Position numbers and translations under genes: made by a program
Notes under the pieces: generated by a model
The model's input: only the letters and a program-made list of their open reading frames with translations
What the model was told of the DNA's origin: nothing
The model's database searches: none
DNA from: Pseudomonas soli
GTDB taxonomy: Bacteria > Pseudomonadota > Gammaproteobacteria > Pseudomonadales > Pseudomonadaceae
Direction of reading: 5' to 3'
Length of the DNA: 64,000 nucleotides
NCBI RefSeq assembly: GCF_900110655.1
Contig: NZ_FOEQ01000003.1
Span: forward strand, 496,001-560,000
Shown: positions 25,402 through 35,543 of the stretch, piece by piece
How the letters are laid out: each line of letters begins with the position of its first letter
How positions within the stretch are numbered: position 1 is the first letter of the stretch

Positions 25402-25674
25402 TCAATTCGAGGGTGGAACGTAGCCTTCGGCCTGGGCGTAGTCTTCACCGGCGAAGAACTTGTCCATCTCGGCCTGGATGAATTTGCGGTCCTCGGCATT
25501 CATCATGTTCAGGCGCTTCTCGTTGATCAGCATGGTCTGGTGGTCCTGCCACTCCTTCCAGGCCTTCTGCGAGATGTGCTCGAAGATGTCCTGGCCCTTG
25601 GCGCCCGGGTAGGGTGGGCGGTCGAGGCCTGGGAGTTCTTCGTTGTACTTGCGGCACTTCACGGTGCGGGTCAT
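25402..25674 (-). CDS. yggX: Probable Fe(2+)-trafficking protein YggX
   Basis: This 90-residue protein starts [20 protein letters not shown], with [20 protein letters not shown] and [18 protein letters not shown], the full YggX signature. The single Cys7 is the conserved one. It protects Fe-S proteins from oxidation. Its ATG overlaps the mutY stop (ATGA), so mutY and yggX are translationally coupled, a common arrangement fitting the Fe-S cluster of MutY. Confidence 0.96.
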   Translation of the reverse strand: MTRTVKCRKYNEELPGLDRPPYPGAKGQDIFEHISQKAWKEWQDHQTMLINEKRLNMMNAEDRKFIQAEMDKFFAGEDYAQAEGYVPPSN

Positions 25675-26738
25675 CGCTTCTCTCCTGCAATCAGTTCGTC
25701 GGCCGCGCGTTGCAGCAGCTTCTTGACCGGGGCGGCGAGGCCCAGGCGCGGCGGGGTGGCGAGGTTATACCAGAGCCAGTCGGGCTCGGCCACGTGCGCG
25801 CCGAGGGGGTCGACACGCACCAGCCATGGCTCGATGGCCAGCTGGAAATGGCTGAAGGTGTGGGTCAGTCCGTCGAGCGCCTGGCTGCCGGCCAGGCGCA
25901 GGCCGTGCTGGTAGGCGAGGTCTTCGAGCTGCTCGAGGCTGTCCAGCTCCGGCAGGCTCCACAGGCCGCCCCACAGGCCGGTGGAGGGCCGACGATAGAG
26001 CAGGATCGCGCCTTCGTGGTTGGTCAGCAGCGGCATCAGGGTCTTGCGCTGGGGCAGGGCCTTGCGCGGCTTGGGCTCGGGGTAGCGGGTCTCTTCGCCG
26101 TGCAGGTGCGCTTCGCAACCGCGTTGCAACGGGCAGATCAGGCAGCTGGGCTTGCTGCGCGTGCACAGCGTCGCGCCCATGTCCATCATCGCCTGGGTGT
26201 AGTGGTTGGCCCGGGTCATCGGTGTGAAGCGCTCGGCGCTGGCCCACAGCTGGTTGGCCACCTTCGGCTCGCCCGGGTACCCGGCCTGGGCGGTGAAGCG
26301 GGCCAGTACGCGCTTGACGTTGCCGTCGAGGATCGGCGCGCGGATGCCCATGCTGATGCTGGCGATGGCCCCGGCGGTGGAGCGGCCGATACCGGGCAGC
26401 TCGGTGAGCTGCTCGACGCTGCGCGGGAACTCGCCGCCATGTCGCTCGACGACGATCTTAGCGGCCTTTTGCAGGTTACGGGCACGGGTGTAGTAGCCCA
26501 GGCCCGTCCACAGGTGCAGCACCTCGTCCTCCGGCGCCTCGGCCAGCGCCTGCACGGTGGGCAGGGCCTGCATGAAGCGGTCGAAGTAGTTGAGCACGGT
26601 GCTGACCTGGGTCTGCTGCAACATGATTTCAGACACCCACACCCGATACGGGGTGATGCCCTGTTGCCAGGGCAGGTCATGCCGACCGTGCTGGTCGTAC
26701 CAGTCCAGCACGGCGCTGGAGAACTGCTGGGGTGTCAT
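25671..26738 (-). CDS. mutY: A/G-specific adenine DNA glycosylase MutY
   Basis: This 355-residue repair enzyme removes A mispaired with 8-oxoG. HhH-GPD motif is [20 protein letters not shown], with catalytic Glu in [11 protein letters not shown] and Asp in [13 protein letters not shown]. The 4Fe-4S loop [17 protein letters not shown] is present, and a NUDIX-like C-terminal domain recognises 8-oxoG (about 230-350). Start overlaps asmA stop (ATGA). The mutM gene also lies in this window at 50290. Confidence 0.97.
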   Translation of the reverse strand: MTPQQFSSAVLDWYDQHGRHDLPWQQGITPYRVWVSEIMLQQTQVSTVLNYFDRFMQALPTVQALAEAPEDEVLHLWTGLGYYTRARNLQKAAKIVVERHGGEFPRSVEQLTELPGIGRSTAGAIASISMGIRAPILDGNVKRVLARFTAQAGYPGEPKVANQLWASAERFTPMTRANHYTQAMMDMGATLCTRSKPSCLICPLQRGCEAHLHGEETRYPEPKPRKALPQRKTLMPLLTNHEGAILLYRRPSTGLWGGLWSLPELDSLEQLEDLAYQHGLRLAGSQALDGLTHTFSHFQLAIEPWLVRVDPLGAHVAEPDWLWYNLATPPRLGLAAPVKKLLQRAADELIAGEKR

Positions 26739-28984
26739 CGCTTGAACAGCCCCTTCAATGCATCTTTGAGTTCAGGGCTCACCTTGTCTCCGAGTTTCTC
26801 TTCGAGCTTTTCATCGATCTTGTCCTTGAGGCGGTTGCCGGCAAGCTTGGCGGCAACCTTGCCCAGGCCGTCCTGGTCCAGGCGGCAGGCCTTGGCACCC
26901 AACTCCAGCGGGCCGCGGCAGCGCAGCGGCACTTCGACGCCGACATAGCGCTCGTTGACCTGGCAGGCCGGGTCGGGCATGGCGCGTTGGTCGCCTTCGA
27001 CGACCACGCCGACGTTGTAGTCCATGCCCAGCACGCGCAGGTCGAGGTCACCGTGGCCGTTGACGGTCAGGCCCGGGATACGCACCTTGAGGTCCGGATT
27101 GCTGGCCACGCCGTTACGCATTACCAGGCTGCCGCGCAGCTCCTGGAACGGCGTGTCCTTGCCACGGGGTTCGCCGCTGAGCTGCTTGCGGTTGAGGGTG
27201 GCGATGGCCTGGCACAGTTGCTGTTCCAGGTTGGCATTGACCAGCACGCCGTCGTTGATGGTGAAGCTGGCATTGCCATTGAGCGTATCGACCAGTGCCT
27301 TCTGGCTGTTGCCGGTAGCGGTGAGGTCACTGTTCAGGGTCAGCAGGCCCTTGACCGGCGGTGCCTGTTCCGGGGATTCACGCTTGATGAAATGTTCGAC
27401 TGGCACGCGGTTTATCTTGGTGTTCACGCCGATCTGCGGCACGGCAGGGCGTACATCCACGGTGCCCTTGGCCTCGAAGGTGCCGTTGTACAAGGCGCCG
27501 CGCAGGGTCTGCAGGGTGACCAGGCCGCCTTGGCCGCTGGCGGTCAGCTGCGCGTCGCTGATCGGCAGCCTGTCCAGCGTCAGGGCGCCGAACGACAGGT
27601 CGGCCTGCAGATCGAGGGCGCGCAGGCGGTCGACCGGCAGCAGCTTGTCGCTGCTCCAGGCGACTTGCGTCGGTGCGTCGGGTAGCGGCGTGGAGCCGGC
27701 GCCGGCGACGGCAGTGGCTTCCTGCTGCTTGACCTCGGCCTGGCGCGCAGCGGTGGCACCCTTGGCTTCCTCGCTCTTGGCCGGCAGGTAGCGGTCGGCG
27801 TCGAACTTGTCGCCCTTGAGGCGCACGCGCAGGGCCTGCTTGGCGAAGTCTTCCACGGCGACCCGGCCGGTGAAGGTGCTGTCGTCCAGCTTCACCGCCA
27901 GGTCTTCGAGGGCGATGCTGTTCGGCGTGCCTTGCAGGCGGGTGACCAGTTCCAGCTTCTTGAACGCTGCCGCGTCGGCGGTGGCGGGCAGCGGGTGGCC
28001 GATACCGTCGAGGAAGGTGCGCAGGTCGAACTGGGCGATGGACAGGCCGCCGCTGACCTGCGGCGTCTTGTCGAGGTCGCGCACGTTCAGCTCGCCCAGG
28101 GCGCGCAACTGGTTGGCCGAGACCTTCAGGCCGCTCCATGAGGCGACATTGGCCGCCAGGTCGACCAACACCTGGCCTTGGGCGGCGAAGGTCATGGTCT
28201 TGCCGGCCAGTGGCTCGCCCGAGGTTTCGCCAGACAGGCGCATGTCCTCGAGGTTGTAGCGCTTGAGACGCCGGTCGAAGCGCAGTTCGCCGGTCAGTTC
28301 GGTACGCGCCTTCAGGTTCGGCTGGCTGGCGCTGAGGAAGGCGCTGGCCTTGAGCGGGATGTTCACACCTTCGTGCACGGGGCCGGTGCTCAACTGAATG
28401 CTTTCTGCGCCGTAGGTCTGGCCGGCTTTCTCGTCGGTATAAAGCACGCGGGCGTTGTTGACGGTCAGGCTGTCGATATCGAGCTTGACCGAGCGCTCGC
28501 CACTTTCCGGCTTGGCAGGTTCCGTCGCTGAGCTTGCATCGGGCGTGCTTGTCGGCGCGTTGGCGATCGCCGGGTCCGGCAATGGCTTGCCGATGTCTTC
28601 CCAGTTGCCATGGCCGTTGGCATCGCGGGTCAGCGTCAGGTTGAGGCCTTCGACCCGCACGTCGCTCATCTGCACTTCACGGCGCAGCAGCGGCAGCACG
28701 CGTACAGACAGGCCGAGCATCTGCAGGTCGGCGAATGGCACCTTGGGGTTTTTCAGCGTGGCGATGCTGGCCTCGTGCAGTTCCAGGCCCAGCCAGGGGA
28801 ACAGGCTCCAGCCGATGTCGCCGTTGAGGGTCAGTTCCACGTGGGCCTTGTCACGGGCCAGCTGGCGGATTTCTTCTTTGTAGTCGTTGGGATCGAATAG
28901 GTGGGTCAGGGCGAAGCCCAGCGCCACGATGATCAGCAACAACCCGAGAAGCCCCAGCCCCAGGATTTTGCCGAACGCTTTCAT
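26735..28984 (-). CDS. asmA: AsmA family protein
   Basis: This 749-residue envelope protein has one N-terminal membrane helix (GKILGLGLLGLLLIIVALGF), the AsmA start FDPNDYKEEIRQLARDKAHV, and a long beta-rich periplasmic body ending in the AsmA C-terminal domain (VNERYVGVEVPLRCRGPLEL). Proteins of this type bridge the envelope and are implicated in phospholipid transport. It heads the three-gene overlap asmA-mutY-yggX. Confidence 0.9.
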   Translation of the reverse strand: MKAFGKILGLGLLGLLLIIVALGFALTHLFDPNDYKEEIRQLARDKAHVELTLNGDIGWSLFPWLGLELHEASIATLKNPKVPFADLQMLGLSVRVLPLLRREVQMSDVRVEGLNLTLTRDANGHGNWEDIGKPLPDPAIANAPTSTPDASSATEPAKPESGERSVKLDIDSLTVNNARVLYTDEKAGQTYGAESIQLSTGPVHEGVNIPLKASAFLSASQPNLKARTELTGELRFDRRLKRYNLEDMRLSGETSGEPLAGKTMTFAAQGQVLVDLAANVASWSGLKVSANQLRALGELNVRDLDKTPQVSGGLSIAQFDLRTFLDGIGHPLPATADAAAFKKLELVTRLQGTPNSIALEDLAVKLDDSTFTGRVAVEDFAKQALRVRLKGDKFDADRYLPAKSEEAKGATAARQAEVKQQEATAVAGAGSTPLPDAPTQVAWSSDKLLPVDRLRALDLQADLSFGALTLDRLPISDAQLTASGQGGLVTLQTLRGALYNGTFEAKGTVDVRPAVPQIGVNTKINRVPVEHFIKRESPEQAPPVKGLLTLNSDLTATGNSQKALVDTLNGNASFTINDGVLVNANLEQQLCQAIATLNRKQLSGEPRGKDTPFQELRGSLVMRNGVASNPDLKVRIPGLTVNGHGDLDLRVLGMDYNVGVVVEGDQRAMPDPACQVNERYVGVEVPLRCRGPLELGAKACRLDQDGLGKVAAKLAGNRLKDKIDEKLEEKLGDKVSPELKDALKGLFKR

Positions 28985-29109
28985 GGGCGAGTCCTTGTAG
29001 TCCGATTATGAATTTCAGCGGCGAGTATAGCGCTGTGGCACTTGGCTCTGCGTATCCGACATTTCGACAGTGGCAATGGCAGCAGTTCATTTATTGCTTG
29101 TCCTGGCCT

Positions 29110-29193
29110 CATCGCCGGCAAGCCGGCTCCCACAGCGACCGCGCAGGCCTCAAGACTTGCGTTGTCCCTGTGGGAGCCGGCTTGCTGGCGATG
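29110..29193. repeat. Inverted REP pair (BIME-like)
   Basis: A 26-bp REP (29110-29135) and its inverted copy (29168-29193) differ at one position. They lie in the 421-bp gap between divergent asmA and the MFS gene; the rest of that gap shows only an A-tract (29231-29239) after TTGACA. Confidence 0.85.
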
Positions 29194-29405
29194 CAGACGC
29201 CACCGATAGCGGATTGATCGTTTCAGTTGACAAAAAAAACACGATATCAGATTGCTTTCATGTCACCCGCTGCTGGTAATCTTGCGCCCGCCCGTGGAGC
29301 CCCGCGACCCATTGTCGCGGGTGATGCCTGAAGCGGCCGGGCTGCCTTGCGTGCAGCCATACAGAGCCGTCCACGCGCACAGCCCACCTACAAAAGGATC
29401 AATCC

Positions 29406-31064
29406 ATGAACAGCAGTATCACGGCGGGAGCGGCGGCGAGCACGCCGGGCTTCCTGTCGAAGGAGCGCATCATCGCCCGCCCGGGCTTCAACCGCTGGCT
29501 GGTGCCGCCGGCGGCCCTGGCCATTCACCTGTGCATCGGCATGGCCTATGGCTTCTCGGTGTTCTGGCTGCCGCTGTCCCAGGCCCTGGGTGTCAGCGCG
29601 CCAGTGGCCTGCGCCGCCGACATGGGCTTCGTCGCCCGTCTGTTCAGCGCCGAGTGCGACTGGCCGATCTCCATGCTCAGCTGGATCTACACCCTGTTCT
29701 TCGTGTTCCTCGGCTGCTCTGCCGCGGTACTTGGTGGCTGGTTGGAGCACGCCGGCCCGCGCAAGGCCGGCCTGGTCTCGGCACTGTGCTGGTGCGGCGG
29801 CTTGCTGATCTCGGCGATTGGCGTGAAGACCCACCAGCTGTGGTTGATGTGGCTGGGTTCGGGGGTGATCGGCGGGATCGGCCTGGGCCTTGGCTACATT
29901 TCGCCAGTGTCTACCCTGATCAAGTGGTTCCCGGACAAGCGCGGCATGGCCACCGGCATGGCGATCATGGGCTTTGGTGGAGGTGCCATGGTGGGCGCTC
30001 CTCTGGCCACCGCGCTCATGGGCCACTTCGGCAGCGCGACCGAGGTGGGCGTATGGCAGAGCTTTGTCGCCATGGCCGCGATCTACTTCGTGTTCATGAC
30101 CGCGGGCGCCCTGGCCTACCGAGTGCCGCCAACCGGCTGGAAGCCCGAAGGCTGGACACCGCCGGCGAAGAAAGCCAACGCCATGGTTACCGACCGCCAC
30201 GTGCATGTGAGCGTGGCCTGGAAAACCCCGCAGTTCGCCCTGGTGTGGTTGGTGCTGTGCCTGAACGTCTCGGCCGGTATCGGCATTCTCGGCATGGCTT
30301 CGCCACTGCTGCAGGAAGTGTTCGCCGGCAAGCTGCTGGGCAACGAGCTGACCTTCAGTGAGCTGAATGCCGCGCAACTGGCGCAGATTGCCGCGATTGC
30401 CGCCGGTTTCACCGGCCTGCTGAGCCTGTTCAACATCGGCGGGCGCTTCTTCTGGGCGTCGTTCTCCGACTATATCGGCCGCAAGAACACCTACTTCGCG
30501 TTCTTCGCCCTGGGCGTGGGGCTCTACAGCCTGGTGCCGAACATGGGTCACATCGGCAACGTGGCGCTGTTCGTGGCGGCCTTCTGCATCATCCTGTCGA
30601 TGTACGGCGGCGGCTTCGCCACCGTGCCGGCGTACCTGGCCGACCTGTTCGGCACGCAGATGGTCGGTGCCATCCATGGTCGCCTGCTGACTGCCTGGGC
30701 GGCGGCCGGCGTACTCGGCCCGGTGCTGATCACCTACCTGCGCGAGGCGCAGCTGGCGGCGGGCGTGGAGCGGGCCGCGGCCTACGACATGACCCTGTAC
30801 ATCCTGGCCGGCCTGCTGGTGCTGGGGTTCATCTGCAACATGCTGGTACGCCCGGTGGCGGACAAGTACTTCATGACCGACGCCGAACTGGCGGCCGAGC
30901 GCGCGCTGAGCCATGACAAGGGCGCCGATTCCGCGCGTTCGCTGGAGTGGCACGCGGCGCCGGGCAGCCTGCCGCTGGTGCTGGTGGCCTGGGCGGTGGT
31001 GGTGATTCCGCTGGCCTGGGGGGTGTGGATCACCCTGCAGAAGACTGCGGTGCTGTTTCATTGA
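29406..31064 (+). CDS. OFA-family MFS transporter
   Basis: This 552-residue protein has twelve predicted helices. Its features match the oxalate/formate antiporter (OFA) group: LAIHLCIGMAYGFSVFWLPL near the start, GIGLGLGYISPVSTLIKWFP, DKRGMATGMAIMGFGGGAMV, and GGRFFWASFSDYIGRKNTYF. A long loop joins helices 6 and 7, and an extra hydrophobic segment lies at the C-terminus. The substrate is likely a small carboxylate but cannot be fixed from sequence. ATG 29406 follows AAAAGGAT. Confidence 0.88.
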   Translation: MNSSITAGAAASTPGFLSKERIIARPGFNRWLVPPAALAIHLCIGMAYGFSVFWLPLSQALGVSAPVACAADMGFVARLFSAECDWPISMLSWIYTLFFVFLGCSAAVLGGWLEHAGPRKAGLVSALCWCGGLLISAIGVKTHQLWLMWLGSGVIGGIGLGLGYISPVSTLIKWFPDKRGMATGMAIMGFGGGAMVGAPLATALMGHFGSATEVGVWQSFVAMAAIYFVFMTAGALAYRVPPTGWKPEGWTPPAKKANAMVTDRHVHVSVAWKTPQFALVWLVLCLNVSAGIGILGMASPLLQEVFAGKLLGNELTFSELNAAQLAQIAAIAAGFTGLLSLFNIGGRFFWASFSDYIGRKNTYFAFFALGVGLYSLVPNMGHIGNVALFVAAFCIILSMYGGGFATVPAYLADLFGTQMVGAIHGRLLTAWAAAGVLGPVLITYLREAQLAAGVERAAAYDMTLYILAGLLVLGFICNMLVRPVADKYFMTDAELAAERALSHDKGADSARSLEWHAAPGSLPLVLVAWAVVVIPLAWGVWITLQKTAVLFH

Positions 31065-31222
31065 TGGATGACACGGCTGGCTGACTGGCTGGCTTCAAGG
31101 GCCCTGTCGCGGGGCAAGTCGCATCGGCGCACCGCGATGGGGTCAACAGAAAAATCTGCTTGTATAGACCTGTAGGTCTCTCCCACCCCCGTAATTACTA
31201 GCCCTGCCATATGTCATCCGCG

Positions 31223-31252
31223 TTTCAAGCTGGCGCGTTCTGGGCCTATAAT
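31223..31252 (+). promoter_or_regulatory. Probable sigma-70 promoter of the his cluster
   Basis: A perfect TATAAT (31247-31252) lies 18 bases after TTTCAA, and about 38 bp before the hisB ATG at 31290. Confidence 0.55.
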
Positions 31253-31289
31253 GGAGCCCTTTTCGCCCAATGATTTTGCGGAGCTGGTG

Positions 31290-31883
31290 ATGGTCGAACG
31301 TAAGGCTTCCGTCGAGCGCAATACCCTGGAAACCCAGGTCAAGTGCTCGATCAACCTCGATGGCAGCGGCAAGGCCCGATTTGAAATCGGCGTGCCTTTC
31401 CTTGAACACATGCTCGACCAGATCGCTCGGCATGGGCTGATCGACCTGGACATCGAGTGCAAGGGCGACCTGCATATCGACGACCACCATACCGTCGAGG
31501 ACGTCGGCATCACCCTGGGCATGGCATTCGCCCAGGCCATCGGCGACAAGAAAGGCATCTTCCGCTATGGCCATGCCTATGTGCCGCTGGACGAGGCCCT
31601 GTCGCGCGTGGTCATCGACTTCTCCGGTCGTCCGGGCCTGCAGATGCACGTGCCGTATACCCGCGCCACCGTGGGCGGCTTCGATGTCGACCTGTTCCAG
31701 GAGTTCTTCCAGGGCTTCGTCAACCATGCCCTGGTGACCCTGCATATCGACAACCTGCGTGGCCACAACACCCACCACCAGATCGAGACCGTGTTCAAGG
31801 CGTTCGGCCGCGCGCTGCGCATGGCCGTTACCCTCGACGAGCGCATGGCCGGGCAGATGCCGTCCACCAAAGGGTGCCTGTAA
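31290..31883 (+). CDS. hisB: Imidazoleglycerol-phosphate dehydratase
   Basis: This 197-residue enzyme carries out step six of histidine synthesis. Metal-binding motifs are [20 protein letters not shown] with [15 protein letters not shown]-type [17 protein letters not shown], and later [21 protein letters not shown]. Length matches monofunctional HisB (no phosphatase domain). I start at [10 protein letters not shown] (31290), which has GGAG before it; an upstream ATG at 31251 overlaps the TATAAT box. hisH follows after one base. Confidence 0.97.
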   Translation: MVERKASVERNTLETQVKCSINLDGSGKARFEIGVPFLEHMLDQIARHGLIDLDIECKGDLHIDDHHTVEDVGITLGMAFAQAIGDKKGIFRYGHAYVPLDEALSRVVIDFSGRPGLQMHVPYTRATVGGFDVDLFQEFFQGFVNHALVTLHIDNLRGHNTHHQIETVFKAFGRALRMAVTLDERMAGQMPSTKGCL

Positions 31884-32522
31884 ATGCAGACGGTAGCCGT
31901 AATCGACTATGGCATGGGCAACCTGCACTCGGTGGCCAAGGCCCTGGAGCATGTGGGCGCCGGCAAGGTGCTGGTGACCAGCGATGCCGCGGTGATTCGT
32001 GAAGCCGACCGCGTGGTGTTCCCGGGCGTCGGCGCGATCCGCGACTGCATGGCCGAGATCCGCCGCCTGGGCTTCGACAGCCTGGTGCGAGAAGTCAGCC
32101 AGGACCGCCCGTTCCTCGGCATCTGCGTAGGCATGCAGGCCCTGCTCGAGCGCAGCGAGGAAAACGACGGTGTCGACTGCATCGGCCTGTTCCCCGGCCA
32201 GGTGCGCTTTTTCGGTAAAGACCTGAAGGAAGACGGCGAGCACCTGAAGGTGCCGCACATGGGCTGGAACGAAGTCGGCCAGACCATCGACCACCCGCTG
32301 TGGCATGACATCCCCGACCGTGCGCGTTTTTACTTCGTGCACAGCTACTTCATCGAGGCCGGCAAGCCGGGCCAGGTGGTCGGTCGCGGCCACTACGGCG
32401 TCGATTTCGCCGCCGCGCTGGCCGAAGGTTCGCGCTTCGCCGTGCAGTTCCACCCGGAGAAGAGCCATACCCATGGCCTGCAGCTGCTGCAGAACTTCGT
32501 CGCCTGGGACGGGCGCTGGTAA
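31884..32522 (+). CDS. hisH: Imidazole glycerol phosphate synthase, glutaminase subunit
   Basis: This 212-residue class I glutamine amidotransferase has nucleophile Cys in [20 protein letters not shown] and the His/Glu pair in [15 protein letters not shown]. It supplies ammonia to HisF, encoded three genes downstream. It abuts hisB and the DUF2164 gene with no spacing. Confidence 0.97.
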   Translation: MQTVAVIDYGMGNLHSVAKALEHVGAGKVLVTSDAAVIREADRVVFPGVGAIRDCMAEIRRLGFDSLVREVSQDRPFLGICVGMQALLERSEENDGVDCIGLFPGQVRFFGKDLKEDGEHLKVPHMGWNEVGQTIDHPLWHDIPDRARFYFVHSYFIEAGKPGQVVGRGHYGVDFAAALAEGSRFAVQFHPEKSHTHGLQLLQNFVAWDGRW

Positions 32523-32783
32523 ATGAGCCGATCGAAGACCAAGGCCCCGATCATCACCCTGACCCCGGAGCAGGAGCGCGAGGCGCTCGACACGCTCAAG
32601 CGCTTTCTCGAAGACCGCTTCGAGCTGGAGCTGGGGTCGTTCGAGGTGGCCGAGGTCCTCGAGCTGTTCAGCAAAGAGATTGCACCCCATTACTACAACA
32701 GGGCGATTGCCGATGTTCAGCTGCACCTCAAGGAGCGGTTCGAGAGCATCGAAAGCGACCTGTGGGCGCTCGAGAAGCCCTGA
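32523..32783 (+). CDS. DUF2164 protein within the his cluster
   Basis: This 86-residue protein contains ITLTPEQEREALDTLKRFLE, DRFELELGSFEVAEVLELFS and EIAPHYYNRAIADVQLHLKE, the DUF2164 pattern. Its function is unknown. It sits between hisH and hisA on the same strand, its start immediately after the hisH stop, a placement I recall from other pseudomonads. A link to histidine synthesis is not shown. Confidence 0.88.
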   Translation: MSRSKTKAPIITLTPEQEREALDTLKRFLEDRFELELGSFEVAEVLELFSKEIAPHYYNRAIADVQLHLKERFESIESDLWALEKP

Positions 32784-32810
32784 ATTCCAACGATTAGACA
32801 GGTTCCTCAC

Positions 32811-33548
32811 ATGCTGATTATCCCCGCTATCGATCTCAAGGACGGTGCCTGCGTACGCCTGCGCCAAGGCCGCATGGAAGACTCCACGGTATTTTCCGAC
32901 GACCCGGTGAGCATGGCCGCCAAATGGGTCGAGGGTGGTTGCCGCCGCCTGCACCTGGTCGACCTAAACGGCGCTTTCGAAGGCCAGCCGGTCAACGGTG
33001 AAGTGGTCACGGCTATCGCCAAGCGCTATCCGACCCTGCCGATCCAGATCGGCGGTGGCATTCGCTCGCTGGAAACCATCGAGCACTACGTCAAGGCTGG
33101 TGTCAGCTACGTGATCATCGGCACCAAGGCGGTCAAGCAGCCTGAGTTCGTCGCCGAAGCGTGCAAGGCGTTCCCTGGCAAGGTCATCGTCGGCCTGGAC
33201 GCCAAGGACGGTTTCGTCGCCACTGACGGCTGGGCCGAAGTGAGCAGCGTGCAGGTCATCGACCTGGCCAAGTGTTTCGAGGCCGATGGCGTCTCGGCGA
33301 TCGTCTACACCGACATCGCCAAGGACGGCATGATGCAGGGCTGCAACGTGCCCTTCACCAAGGCCCTGGCCGAAGCCACGCGTATTCCGGTGATCGCCTC
33401 GGGCGGCATCCACAACCTGGGCGATATCAAGGCCCTGCTGGACGCCAAGGCACCAGGCATCATCGGCGCCATCACCGGCCGTGCCATCTACGAAGGCACC
33501 CTCGACGTCGCCGAGGCCCAGGCCTTCTGCGACAACTACCAAGGCTGA
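32811..33548 (+). CDS. hisA: ProFAR isomerase HisA
   Basis: This 245-residue (beta/alpha)8 isomerase starts [20 protein letters not shown] with catalytic Asp in IDLKDG and the second in [13 protein letters not shown]. Phosphate-binding loops are IGGGIRS and [10 protein letters not shown]. It converts ProFAR to PRFAR, the substrate of HisFH. Confidence 0.97.
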   Translation: MLIIPAIDLKDGACVRLRQGRMEDSTVFSDDPVSMAAKWVEGGCRRLHLVDLNGAFEGQPVNGEVVTAIAKRYPTLPIQIGGGIRSLETIEHYVKAGVSYVIIGTKAVKQPEFVAEACKAFPGKVIVGLDAKDGFVATDGWAEVSSVQVIDLAKCFEADGVSAIVYTDIAKDGMMQGCNVPFTKALAEATRIPVIASGGIHNLGDIKALLDAKAPGIIGAITGRAIYEGTLDVAEAQAFCDNYQG

Positions 33549-33557
33549 GGAGCGACC

Positions 33558-34328
33558 ATGGCACTGGCCAAGCGCATCATCCCTTGCCTGGACGTGGATA
33601 ACGGCCGGGTGGTCAAGGGCGTCAAGTTCGAGAACATCCGCGATGCCGGCGACCCGGTGGAGATCGCCCGGCGCTACGACGAGCAGGGCGCCGACGAGAT
33701 CACCTTCCTCGACATCACCGCCAGCGTCGATGGCCGTGACACCACCCTGCATACCGTCGAGCGCATGGCCAGCCAGGTATTCATCCCGCTGACCGTGGGT
33801 GGTGGCGTGCGCACCGTGCAGGACATCCGCAACCTGCTCAACGCCGGTGCCGACAAGGTGTCGATCAACACCGCCGCGGTGTTCAACCCGGAGTTCGTGG
33901 GCGAGGCGGCGGACCGTTTCGGTTCGCAGTGCATCGTCGTTGCCATCGACGCCAAGAAAGTCTCCGGCCCGGGTGAAACCCCGCGCTGGGAGATCTTCAC
34001 CCACGGCGGGCGCAAGCCTACCGGGCTGGATGCGGTGGAGTGGGCGAAGAAGATGGAAGGCCTGGGGGCTGGCGAGATCCTGCTTACCAGCATGGACCAG
34101 GATGGCATGAAGAATGGCTTCGACCTGGGCGTGACCCGCGCCATCAGCGATGCACTGGGGATCCCGGTGATTGCTTCCGGTGGCGTAGGCAACCTGCAGC
34201 ACCTGGCCGACGGTATCCTGGAAGGGCATGCCAGCGCGGTGCTGGCGGCGAGCATCTTCCACTTTGGCGAGTACACGGTACCGGAAGCCAAGGCCTACAT
34301 GGCTTCGCGCGGTATTGTCGTACGCTGA
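33558..34328 (+). CDS. hisF: Imidazole glycerol phosphate synthase, cyclase subunit
   Basis: This 256-residue barrel protein starts [20 protein letters not shown] with catalytic Asp11-equivalent in CLDVDNG and the second in [26 protein letters not shown] and [11 protein letters not shown] bind phosphate. It works with HisH to make IGP and AICAR. Nine bp separate it from hisA, and a bidirectional terminator follows. Confidence 0.97.
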   Translation: MALAKRIIPCLDVDNGRVVKGVKFENIRDAGDPVEIARRYDEQGADEITFLDITASVDGRDTTLHTVERMASQVFIPLTVGGGVRTVQDIRNLLNAGADKVSINTAAVFNPEFVGEAADRFGSQCIVVAIDAKKVSGPGETPRWEIFTHGGRKPTGLDAVEWAKKMEGLGAGEILLTSMDQDGMKNGFDLGVTRAISDALGIPVIASGGVGNLQHLADGILEGHASAVLAASIFHFGEYTVPEAKAYMASRGIVVR

Positions 34329-34335
34329 AAAAATG

Positions 34336-34360
34336 ATTGGGGCCGCAACGCGGCCCCAAT
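34336..34360. terminator. Bidirectional terminator between hisF and cbcV
   Basis: ATTGGGGCCGC-AAC-GCGGCCCCAAT is a perfect 11-bp stem with a three-base loop. It is flanked by A-rich sequence on the hisF side (AAAAAATG), giving U-rich ends for the convergent cbcV transcript. Confidence 0.82.
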
Positions 34361-34364
34361 TGAA

Positions 34365-35543
34365 TCACCCGTGATTCTTGCCGAGCAACGCGTGATACAA
34401 CTCGGTATCCCCGAGTATCCCCACCACCTTGTCGTTATCCTGCAGCACTAGCTTGTTGCCGGTTTGATAACGGATCTGCAGTGCCTCGCGCATGCCGATA
34501 TCGGCGTGCACCACGGTTGGCCTGCGCTCCAGCAAGCCGACGTCCTGCCCTGGCGCCCAGTTCTGCATGTCCAGGCCATTCTGGCCCTGGCGTGCGCGCT
34601 TGAGCGAGCCGCCTTCGCCAAGGTCCAGCCATGAGTCGATGCCAGGGTCCAGGCACACCGAACCGTTGACCCGCCGGCAATTGTCCAGGCTGCGCATCAG
34701 GCTGCGGCCGCACAGCACGTTGAGCGGGTTGGTGTGGGCGACGAAGGTGCGCACGTATTCGTCGGCCGGGTTGAGCACGATCTCTTCCGGCTTGCTGTAC
34801 TGGATGATGCGCCCGTCCTTCATGATAGCGATGCGGCTGCCCAGTTTCAGCGCCTCGTCCAGGTCATGGCTGACGAACACGATGGTCTTGCTCAGCTTGC
34901 TCTGCAGGGCCAGCAATTCGTCCTGCAGACCCTGGCGGATCAGCGGGTCGAGTGCCGAGAATGGCTCGTCCATCAGCAGGATGTCGGCGTCCATCGCCAG
35001 CGCCCGGGCCAGGCCCACGCGCTGCTGCATGCCACCGGAGAGTTCGTCCGGTTTCTTGTTGCGCCACTGGGTCAGGCCCACCAGCTCGAGCTTTTCATCC
35101 ACCAGCTTGCGCCGTTCCTTCTCTGGCCGGCCCTGCATCTCCAGGCCGAAGCTGATGTTCTCGCGCACCGTCAGCCAGGGCATCAGGGCGAACTTCTGGA
35201 ACACCATGGCGATGCGCTTGGTGCGCATCATCTTTAGTTCTGCCGGGGTGCAGTGGGCGATGTCGATGTGCTTGCCTTCGTGCTCGACGAACAGCTTGCC
35301 GCGGCTCACGGTGTTGAGGCCGTTGATGCAGCGCAGCAGGCTGGACTTGCCCGAGCCGGACAGGCCCATCAGTACGCAGATCTCGCCCTTGTTGATGTCC
35401 AGGTTGGCCTTTTCGACGCCGACCACCAGGCCCGTCTGCTTGAGGATCTGCTCGCGGGTCTTGCCCTGGTCGAGCAGGGCCAGCGCCTCGCGCGGCTTGC
35501 TGGAGAAGATGACGTCGACGTCTTCGAAACGAATGATGCTCAT
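34365..35543 (-). CDS. cbcV: Choline/betaine/carnitine ABC transporter ATPase CbcV
   Basis: This 392-residue ProV-like ATPase has Walker A MGLSGSGKSSLLRCINGL, Q-loop MVFQKFALMPWLTVREN, signature LSGGMQQRVGLARALA, Walker B ILLMDEPFSALDPLIR and switch His in VFVSHDLDEALKLG. A CBS-like C-terminal tail (about 310-390) is typical of betaine transporters. It overlaps cbcW by four bases. The set cbcX-cbcW-cbcV next to serine dehydratase and gbdR mirrors P. aeruginosa PA5376-PA5380. Confidence 0.94.
   Translation of the reverse strand: MSIIRFEDVDVIFSSKPREALALLDQGKTREQILKQTGLVVGVEKANLDINKGEICVLMGLSGSGKSSLLRCINGLNTVSRGKLFVEHEGKHIDIAHCTPAELKMMRTKRIAMVFQKFALMPWLTVRENISFGLEMQGRPEKERRKLVDEKLELVGLTQWRNKKPDELSGGMQQRVGLARALAMDADILLMDEPFSALDPLIRQGLQDELLALQSKLSKTIVFVSHDLDEALKLGSRIAIMKDGRIIQYSKPEEIVLNPADEYVRTFVAHTNPLNVLCGRSLMRSLDNCRRVNGSVCLDPGIDSWLDLGEGGSLKRARQGQNGLDMQNWAPGQDVGLLERRPTVVHADIGMREALQIRYQTGNKLVLQDNDKVVGILGDTELYHALLGKNHG

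Noticed and set aside
29388-31061. 557-codon open frame antisense to the MFS transporter
   Set aside because: Low-complexity His/Gln/Ala composition and full overlap with a well-supported membrane protein.
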